Positions 6,022 to 11,153 of a DNA stretch of 11,153 nucleotides are shown piece after piece. The position numbers and the translations under genes are program-made. Within the stretch, counting starts at the first letter, position 1. The number at the start of each line of letters is the position of its first letter. This stretch comes from an uncultured Bdellovibrio sp. (GTDB taxonomy: Bacteria > Bdellovibrionota > Bdellovibrionia > Bdellovibrionales > Bdellovibrionaceae). The DNA lies in contig CAMLMF010000041.1 in assembly GCA_946480995.1 (NCBI GenBank), forward strand, positions 1 through 11,153, given 5' to 3'. A model generated the notes under the pieces. That model was not told the origin of the DNA, ran no database searches, and saw only the letters and a program-made list of their open reading frames with translations.

Positions 6022-7638
6022 ATGTCATTTAAATACTTTCCCCTCTACGAAAAGCAAAAAGATAAAACCCAATACAAGAAGATCTCGTCTGACCACGTGC
6101 GCGTGGAAAAGTTAGGCGACAAAGAAGTTCTTGTTGTCGCGCCAGAAGCTTTAGAGCTGATTGCGCAAGAAGCCCTTAGCGATGTGTCGCACTTGCTGCG
6201 TTCTAGTCACTTAGAAATGCTTGAAAAAATTCTGCAAGATCCTGAGGCGTCTCCGAACGATCGCTTCGTTGCGGTGGACCTGTTAAAGAATGCGGTGATC
6301 GCAGCGCAAATGGAATTCCCATCTTGTCAGGACACCGGCACAGCCATTGTCGTCGGAAAAAAGGGTGAGCGGGTATTTACCGGATTCGATGACAAAGAGT
6401 TTCTTTCAAAAGGAATTTTCAATACCTATCAAAAACGCAATCTGCGTTTTTCGCAAATGGCGCCTATTTCATTCTTTGAAGAAAAAAACACGGGCTCTAA
6501 TCTGCCAGCACAAATTGATATCTATTCCGAACAAGGCGAAGAATATAATTTCTTATTCATGGCCAAAGGCGGCGGCAGTGCCAATAAATCTTATCTGTAC
6601 CAAAAAACCAAAGCCGTTTTAAATCCACAAGGTTTTGAAGCTTTCGTGAAAGAGACCTTAAACTCTTTAGGAACTGCGGCGTGTCCGCCATACCACTTAG
6701 CCTTCTGCGTGGGTGGTACTTCGGCTGAAGAGACTTTGAAAATCGTAAAATACGCTTCAACCGGCTATCTTGATGGCTTACCAACTTCAGGCAATGAGGG
6801 CGGCAGAGCTTACCGTGACCTGGAAATGGAAAAACAAATCGAGCAGTGGGCGCGCGAAACAGGAATTGGCGCACAATTCGGTGGCAAATACTTCGTGCAC
6901 GATGTGCGTGTGATTCGTTTGCCTCGTCACGGTGCTAGCTGCCCGATCGGCGTGGGTGTCAGTTGTTCAGCCGACCGAAATATCAAAGGCAAAATCACCC
7001 GCGACGGTATTTTCTTGGAGCAGTTAGAGCTGCATCCAGAACAATACTTACCGAATCATTTGCAAAATGCCGAAGCGGAAGCGATCTCGATTGATTTAAA
7101 TAAACCCATTCAAGAAACGCTAAAAATTCTTTCTGCTCAAAAAGTCGCAACCCGCGTGATGCTAAACGGTCCGATGATAGTGGCGCGAGATATTGCGCAT
7201 GCGAAGCTCAAAGAAAAAGTCGATCGCGGCGAGGGTGTACCGGAATACTTCAAAAACTACGCAGTCTATTACGCAGGTCCGGCGAAAACGCCGAAGGGTT
7301 ATGCTTCTGGCGCCTTCGGTCCAACAACCAGCGAACGCATGGATCCTTATGTGGGCACATTCCAAAGCTTGGGCGGCTCGATGATCATGCTAGGCAAGGG
7401 GAATCGCAGTCCGCAAGTCACTGAAGCTTGTAAGACCTATGGGGGCTTTTACTTGGGCTCCATAGGTGGACCTGCGGCACGCTTAGGTAAGGAGTGTATC
7501 ACGAAAGTAGAAGTCTTAGATTTTCCAGAGCTGGGAATGGAATCGGTATGGAAAATCGAAGTCAAAGATTTCCCAGCGTTTATTATCGTTGATGATAAGG
7601 GTAACGATTTCTTTAAATCATTTATCCGTAAATTGTAA
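6022..7638 (+). CDS. Class I fumarate hydratase, [4Fe-4S], single-chain FumA/FumB type
   Basis: The 538-residue cytoplasmic enzyme interconverts fumarate and L-malate in the TCA cycle. It is close to E. coli FumA along its whole length. The three expected cluster ligands are present: C102 in [10 protein letters not shown]221 in GTAACPPYH and C315 in GVSCSADRN, each three residues before the E. coli positions. Other signatures are [11 protein letters not shown] (156-166), [13 protein letters not shown] (182-194), [12 protein letters not shown] (283-294), [10 protein letters not shown] (389-398), [15 protein letters not shown] (416-430) and [13 protein letters not shown] (474-486). The alpha and beta parts are fused in one chain, with no frameshift. 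Such enzymes are oxygen-sensitive. The ATG at 6022 matches the family N-terminus, but no Shine-Dalgarno is visible upstream, and another out-of-frame ATG lies at 6005. A structured leader precedes it and a weak hairpin follows. Confidence 0.97.
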   Translation: MSFKYFPLYEKQKDKTQYKKISSDHVRVEKLGDKEVLVVAPEALELIAQEALSDVSHLLRSSHLEMLEKILQDPEASPNDRFVAVDLLKNAVIAAQMEFPSCQDTGTAIVVGKKGERVFTGFDDKEFLSKGIFNTYQKRNLRFSQMAPISFFEEKNTGSNLPAQIDIYSEQGEEYNFLFMAKGGGSANKSYLYQKTKAVLNPQGFEAFVKETLNSLGTAACPPYHLAFCVGGTSAEETLKIVKYASTGYLDGLPTSGNEGGRAYRDLEMEKQIEQWARETGIGAQFGGKYFVHDVRVIRLPRHGASCPIGVGVSCSADRNIKGKITRDGIFLEQLELHPEQYLPNHLQNAEAEAISIDLNKPIQETLKILSAQKVATRVMLNGPMIVARDIAHAKLKEKVDRGEGVPEYFKNYAVYYAGPAKTPKGYASGAFGPTTSERMDPYVGTFQSLGGSMIMLGKGNRSPQVTEACKTYGGFYLGSIGGPAARLGKECITKVEVLDFPELGMESVWKIEVKDFPAFIIVDDKGNDFFKSFIRKL

Positions 7639-7645
7639 TTTTCTA

Positions 7646-7665
7646 AGCCGCTTTTAAAGGCGGCT
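7646..7665. terminator. Weak hairpin terminator shared by convergent fumarase and PerM-like genes
   Basis: AGCCGC and GCGGCT flank a U-G wobble, one U-A pair and a UUAA loop, giving about an 8-bp stem in the 33-bp gap between the two stop codons. T-rich stretches follow on the plus side (AGAATTTTAG) and A/T bases on the other, so it may serve both directions, but the U-tract is poor. Confidence 0.6.
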
Positions 7666-7671
7666 AGAATT

Positions 7672-8739
7672 TTAGTTATCCGCAATTTCAATCACCGGTG
7701 CTGTGTTTTCTTTCAGCAGCAACGGGCTTAGACCCACGAATAAATTCATAATCACCGGACCAATAATCAAGCCCGGTAAGCCCATCATAATGATGGCACC
7801 GACGACGCAGGTGAAGCCTACGATGGGATTCACGTCGTTGTCTTTGCCGACCATAAATGGTTTTAAGACATTGTCGATGCTGCCGGCGATAATCGCTACG
7901 ATCGTCATGCCGATGCCAGCACCCGTGCGATCACCCACGAAAGCCATGATCGCAAGCAAGAAGCCTACGGGGGCTGCGCCAATAACTGGAATAAATGAAA
8001 CGAAGAAGGTCGCAGTTAGTACCAACCAGAAATCACCTTCGCCGAAAATCAAACTGCCAATGCTGACGACACCAGCTTGGATAAGGCCGATAATTAAAGT
8101 TGAAAACAAAGTCGACTCGCAACCACCTTTAGTAATTTCGACAATTCTTTGCGTCGTCTCTTCTTTAAAGGGACTGTACTCATTCGCCAGGGATCGAATC
8201 ACAGAGGCTTTAACCAATAATGCCACTAAGACCAAAAGAAAGACAAAACTTGCAAGTAAGATCGCTGGCAATTGCGCCAGGATGTCGCTAGAAAAATTAA
8301 AAATGATTTCTCCGCCACGGCGTAAGACATTATCCATCATGCCGCGGGCAGGACCCGCTAAATCTGTGCCGACGGTCTTTGAAACCTTACTCAAAATTTC
8401 TAGGACTATTTCTTTTAAATGCTGAAACTGTGCGCTAAGGCGTTCTTGCCCCGGTTCTCGCGGCGCACTCATGTGCACGGCAATACGATAAATCGCCAAG
8501 GTGATAGGAACCCAAAAAATGGCGAGCCCTGCAAAAACCGTCAGACCAATGGAAGTGCTGCGACTTTTCTTAATTTTTTTACTGAGGCGATTGATAAAGT
8601 CTTCCAATCCCAAAGCAAAGATGGCCGCGATGACAATCGGGACTAAAAAAGGCAGGTTGATGTACAGGAATAGCGCCGTTAAAACACCTAAGATAACCCA
8701 ACGAGCCCACTCTGCCTTTGATTTAATCGCATCTAACAT
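7672..8739 (-). CDS. AI-2E family transporter (PerM/UPF0118-type membrane protein)
   Basis: The 355-residue inner-membrane protein has the AI-2E family layout: paired helices near the N-terminus (13-45 and 63-88), a hydrophilic middle region, then several C-terminal helices. Conserved segments are SFIPVIGAAPVGFLLAI at 248-264, AGSIDNVLKPFMVGKD at 285-300 and VGFTCVVGAIIMMGLPGLII at 307-326. Family members have been linked to autoinducer-2 export, Na+/H+ antiport or general efflux, so the name should not be read as proof of quorum sensing. The ATG at 8739 has only a weak AAAGG about 9 nt upstream. It lies 23 bp downstream of the small secreted protein gene on the same strand, consistent with co-transcription, and converges on fumarase. 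Confidence 0.92.
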   Translation of the reverse strand: MLDAIKSKAEWARWVILGVLTALFLYINLPFLVPIVIAAIFALGLEDFINRLSKKIKKSRSTSIGLTVFAGLAIFWVPITLAIYRIAVHMSAPREPGQERLSAQFQHLKEIVLEILSKVSKTVGTDLAGPARGMMDNVLRRGGEIIFNFSSDILAQLPAILLASFVFLLVLVALLVKASVIRSLANEYSPFKEETTQRIVEITKGGCESTLFSTLIIGLIQAGVVSIGSLIFGEGDFWLVLTATFFVSFIPVIGAAPVGFLLAIMAFVGDRTGAGIGMTIVAIIAGSIDNVLKPFMVGKDNDVNPIVGFTCVVGAIIMMGLPGLIIGPVIMNLFVGLSPLLLKENTAPVIEIADN

Positions 8740-8762
8740 TGCGTTAAGCCTTTAGTTCTAAA

Positions 8763-9098
8763 TTAATTTTCAACTTCGCAAGACATACGCACATCAGAGC
8801 GACAGCTCACCCAGGTGCCATTGTGATTGGGTGGCAGGTAGCTTGGGTTGCAATAGTCACTGTAAAAAGCCGTGTAAGTGATTGCGCGGCCGCGCTCGTT
8901 CAGTTCGCAGTACCAGCGCGCATTACGTTCCGCTTCGCTGCGCGCTCGGCGCTTAGAATCGTCAATGCAAAAGTAGCTTGCGGTGGGATTGCAATAAGTA
9001 TTGTCCGATCCAGATCCGCTCACTGTAATTGTGCGCACGGCGTGGGCCGAAATTGAAATAAAAGATAACGAAAGCAGAGAAAGAATAAGTGTTTTCAA
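8763..9098 (-). CDS. Small secreted six-cysteine protein, unknown function
   Basis: The 111-residue precursor has a clear signal peptide, LKTLILSLLSLSFISISAHA, with a likely signal peptidase I cut after AHA at residue 20. The mature part is about 91 residues with six cysteines (C36, C44, C64, C83, C99, C107), an even number that fits three periplasmic disulfides. YCNP occurs twice (35-38 and 82-85). An Arg/Glu-rich stretch (49-61) lies between the cysteine pairs. No family is recognised. The TTG at 9098 is preferred because AGGAGG lies 5 nt upstream and the signal peptide then starts cleanly; an in-frame GTG five codons earlier overlaps the ribosome site. It sits 80 bp after the PilZ gene and 23 bp before the PerM-like gene, all on the minus strand, perhaps one transcript. 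A periplasmic or exported role is inferred from the signal peptide only. Confidence 0.8.
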   Translation of the reverse strand: MKTLILSLLSLSFISISAHAVRTITVSGSGSDNTYCNPTASYFCIDDSKRRARSEAERNARWYCELNERGRAITYTAFYSDYCNPSYLPPNHNGTWVSCRSDVRMSCEVEN

Positions 9099-9178
9099 AG
9101 AAGCCTCCTGCACTATTAATCAACGCACAGTTTAAGTGAGGAGGCAATATGTAGGTTTTCAAGGACAGAGCGTCAGGC

Positions 9179-9853
9179 TTAACCTTGAGTTAAAAACTGC
9201 ACGCCAAGCTCTTGGCTTTCGTCCTTTTCGTTCCAGCGGGCCCAGCGCACTTGGCCTTCGACAGAGATGTATTCACCCTGCGGATTCTGATACGTTAAAT
9301 TCACGAAATCTTTCTTGCTGTAAAAACGCGTCTTCACTTTCAAGCAAGATCCATTCAGCGAGATATTTTCAAATTGTCCACCCATGATCGGCTGAAAGTT
9401 TTTGTTTTCACTTCCGAGCGGCAACATCGAGGGACTTAACATTGTGTTCTGTTCAATGTTTTCACGCTTATCTTGGCGCAGCTCAAGCTGTTTGCCCTCT
9501 AAATAAGCTAAAATATCTTGGCGTAAATGGGCTTCTTCGGTTTTCCATAAGACGATAAAGTCTTTATGGTTTTTAAGTTTCACCCGCATGGATGACGACA
9601 GCTCGTTCACTACAAAAAACGTCTTTAAGTTTTTCGTCGTTCGTTGCAGATAAGAGTACATGTCATAGTGGCGAGCTTCTAAGAAGGGCAGAAAGACCAC
9701 CACAATCTTTTCGGCCTTATCGTCAGTTAAGGAATTGCTCAGTGAGTTTTTCAGATCGTAAGGATTTTCAACTATCGTGCAGCTGAAATTTTTCTCGTCC
9801 TTAAGTTGTGCTGGTAATTTTTGGATCCCCGTTAAAAATATTTGTGTGTTCAT
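9179..9853 (-). CDS. PilZ-domain c-di-GMP receptor with receiver-like N-terminal half
   Basis: The 224-residue protein ends in a PilZ domain (about 124-222). Both c-di-GMP-contacting motifs are visible: RQDKR at 126-130 (RxxxR) and NISLNG at 163-168 (D/N-x-S-x-x-G). VEGQVRW at 198-204 and LGVQF at 216-220 complete the usual beta-barrel pattern. The loop between the two motifs is longer than usual (32 residues). Residues 1-118 alternate strands and helices like a response-regulator receiver, but the strand ending VVVFLPFLE (51-59) lacks the phospho-accepting Asp, so it is probably a pseudo-receiver or a protein-interaction domain. The ATG at 9853 has only a G-run (GGGGGG, 9863-9868) about 9 nt upstream. 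A six-codon open frame at 9870-9850 overlaps the start as ATGA. It lies downstream of lon, across a long inverted repeat. Confidence 0.88.
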   Translation of the reverse strand: MNTQIFLTGIQKLPAQLKDEKNFSCTIVENPYDLKNSLSNSLTDDKAEKIVVVFLPFLEARHYDMYSYLQRTTKNLKTFFVVNELSSSMRVKLKNHKDFIVLWKTEEAHLRQDILAYLEGKQLELRQDKRENIEQNTMLSPSMLPLGSENKNFQPIMGGQFENISLNGSCLKVKTRFYSKKDFVNLTYQNPQGEYISVEGQVRWARWNEKDESQELGVQFLTQG

Positions 9854-9912
9854 GTCTTTGTTCCCCCCATGCTTTTTAGTAAAGCAAAGTCAGAGCCAAC
9901 CCCAGACATGGC

Positions 9913-9962
9913 TAAGGTTTCCTAGAGGTGGAAATCGTTATACACCTGACTAGGAAACCTTA
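9913..9962. repeat. 13-bp perfect inverted repeat between lon and the PilZ gene
   Basis: TAAGGTTTCCTAG (9913-9925) is the exact reverse complement of 9950-9962. Inside it AGGTG (9926-9930) pairs with CACCT (9943-9947) past a two-base bulge, leaving a 12-nt loop, so 18 bp can pair in 50 nt. It starts 32 bp after the lon stop, a terminator-like position, but neither strand has a T-tract after the stem. It may be an RNA processing or stability hairpin, an operator for the PilZ gene, or a small dispersed palindromic repeat. Confidence 0.75.
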
Positions 9963-9994
9963 ACACTGTTAGAAAACGCGTCTCAAAGTGAGAT

Positions 9995-11153
9995 TTACTG
10001 AGCTGGTAACGACGGGGTGCCTTTAGAAGGTTTAATAACACCGTCATTCCAGTGTGGCAAATCGACCCCTAAAGCTATTTTTAAGACATCGTTCACATTT
10101 TCGACGAAATGAAAACGGATGTCCTTACGAATTTCTTCAGGGATCTCTTTCAGATCACGTTCATTCTTCGTACACATTAATACCTCACGCACTCCGGCTC
10201 TGTGCGCGGCGATCACTTTTTCTTTGATCCCGCCGACCGGCAGAACACTGCCGCGCAAAGAGATTTCGCCCGTCATCGCCAACTTCGGATTTACTGGCTT
10301 ATTCAACAACAGCGAAGCCAAAGAAGTCAGCATCGTCACACCGGCCGACGGTCCATCTTTCGGGATGGCTCCGGCAGGGACGTGGACGTGCACGTCTTTT
10401 TTCGCAAAATCCAATAATGGATCCAGCAGCGGCAAGCGTGATTTTAGTAACGTCAATGCGATCTTCACAGACTCTTGCATGACATCACCCAGTTGCCCGG
10501 TCAGCAGCAATTGTCCTGTGCCGTTCATCTGTGCGGATTCGATAAATAAAATATCGCCACCGACGGGCGTCCACGCAAGACCGGTTACCACTCCTGGCGG
10601 CAAGACACTTTCAATCATATCGGCCGAGAATCTTTCTGAGCCTAAAATTTCTTCTAGATCCCTTTCATTCACCACCAACGTTGGATTTTCTGTCTTCGCG
10701 GCTTTTAAGCTCATAAACTTACAAATCGTTGCGATCTTTCGTTGTAAATCCCTGACGCCAGCTTCGCGCGTGTAGTGAGTTAAAAGCTTTGTAAACGCTT
10801 CATCCGTGATTGTTAAGTTCACGCCTTCCAAGCCGTGCTCTTTAATCTGTTTCGGCCACAAATATTTTTGCGCGATCTGTTTTTTCTCTTCAACTGTATA
10901 GCCGTTGAGGTCCACAACTTCCATGCGATCTAAAAGAGGCAAGGGGATGCCTTCTAAAGAGTTCGCCGTGGCAATGAAGAACACTTTCGAAAGATCAAAT
11001 GGCGTATCCAAGTAGTGATCTTGGAACGTGGCATTTTGTTCTGGATCTAAAACTTCCAGCATGGCACTGGCAGGGTCGCCGCCGTAGCCCCGGGTCAATT
11101 TGTCGATCTCATCCAGGATAAAGACCGGATCATTTTCGCCGGCTTTTTTAATT
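9995..11153 (-). CDS. lon: ATP-dependent Lon protease (LonA type), N-terminal half missing (window edge)
   Basis: The last 385 codons of Lon are present; the N-terminal substrate-binding domain and Walker A lie beyond the right edge. Counting from the first complete codon at 11152, the fragment has Walker B FILDEIDK at 11-18, GDPASAMLEVLDPEQN at 25-40, sensor-1 FFIATAN at 58-64 and the arginine-finger segment PLLDRME at 72-78, followed by the alpha-helical lid. The C-terminal peptidase domain carries the Ser-Lys dyad: S269 in DGPSAG and K312 in GGIKEK, 43 residues apart as in E. coli Lon (S679/K722). Lon degrades misfolded and selected regulatory proteins in the cytoplasm as a hexamer. The C-terminus has a short extra tail after ALGVDLP. 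A start cannot be given. No heat-shock promoter can be seen because the 5' end is outside the window. Confidence 0.97.
   Translation of the reverse strand, partial: IKKAGENDPVFILDEIDKLTRGYGGDPASAMLEVLDPEQNATFQDHYLDTPFDLSKVFFIATANSLEGIPLPLLDRMEVVDLNGYTVEEKKQIAQKYLWPKQIKEHGLEGVNLTITDEAFTKLLTHYTREAGVRDLQRKIATICKFMSLKAAKTENPTLVVNERDLEEILGSERFSADMIESVLPPGVVTGLAWTPVGGDILFIESAQMNGTGQLLLTGQLGDVMQESVKIALTLLKSRLPLLDPLLDFAKKDVHVHVPAGAIPKDGPSAGVTMLTSLASLLLNKPVNPKLAMTGEISLRGSVLPVGGIKEKVIAAHRAGVREVLMCTKNERDLKEIPEEIRKDIRFHFVENVNDVLKIALGVDLPHWNDGVIKPSKGTPSLPAQ

Noticed and set aside
7703..8425. 240-codon plus-strand open frame
   Set aside because: It is antisense to the PerM-like membrane protein gene; its Lys/Pro/Thr-rich composition is what the reverse of a hydrophobic coding region gives.
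7672..8739. Reading the AI-2E family name as evidence of quorum sensing
   Set aside because: The family has diverse transport roles and no luxS or other autoinducer gene is in the window.
10119..10775. 218-codon plus-strand open frame
   Set aside because: It lies wholly antisense to conserved Lon coding sequence and has no ribosome site or domain.
1..11153. CRISPR array, insertion sequence, prophage or defence island
   Set aside because: No regular spacer-repeat arrays, transposase or integrase motifs, target duplications or phage-like genes were seen; gene content is ordinary chromosomal.

Overview
The window is about 11 kb of ordinary chromosomal sequence from a Gram-negative bacterium, most likely a Bdellovibrio-type predator (Bdellovibrionota). 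That placement is inferred from gene style and moderate GC and was not tested by database search. Supporting traits are dense coding on both strands, strong GGAGG-type ribosome binding sites with several GTG/TTG starts, a single-chain FumA-type fumarase, a PilZ protein with a degenerate receiver-like half, a tandem Usp protein and a small secreted Cys-rich protein. No insertion sequence, phage gene, CRISPR array, tRNA or rRNA was seen.

Layout, left to right: (1) 1-1096, minus strand, the N-terminal 365 codons of a CLC-type anion transporter whose motifs look like the fluoride-exporting branch; it runs off the left edge. (2) 1152-1778, minus, a TetR-family repressor. A strong hairpin with a T-tract lies between it and the clc gene, and the clc Shine-Dalgarno forms one arm of that hairpin. 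(3) 1779-2307, a 529-bp divergent regulatory region with several dyads and repeats. (4) 2308-2820 (stop to 2823), plus, a LuxR-type HTH regulator with a Cys-rich sensor half, interlocked tail to tail with (5) 2820-3791, minus, a two-domain universal stress protein. (6) 3975-5519, minus, a GlpT/UhpT-like organophosphate:phosphate antiporter family transporter, followed by a clear terminator. (7) 5520-6021, a 502-bp non-coding divergent region that includes a structured, possibly switch-like leader in front of (8) 6022-7638, plus, class I [4Fe-4S] fumarase. (9) 7672-8739, minus, AI-2E/PerM-family membrane protein. (10) 8763-9098, minus, a small secreted six-cysteine protein. (11) 9179-9853, minus, a PilZ c-di-GMP receptor. 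(12) 9913-9962, a long perfect inverted repeat. (13) 9995-11153, minus, the C-terminal half of Lon protease, which runs off the right edge.

Functionally this is mixed housekeeping and stress biology: ion detoxification, stress proteins, proteolysis, the TCA cycle and c-di-GMP signalling. No single undescribed multi-gene system stands out. The observations most worth a second look are the clc ribosome site buried in the tetR terminator, the alternative-pairing leader of the fumarase gene (which has no Shine-Dalgarno), the Cys-cluster LuxR regulator, the six-Cys secreted protein and the long inverted repeat between lon and the PilZ gene.
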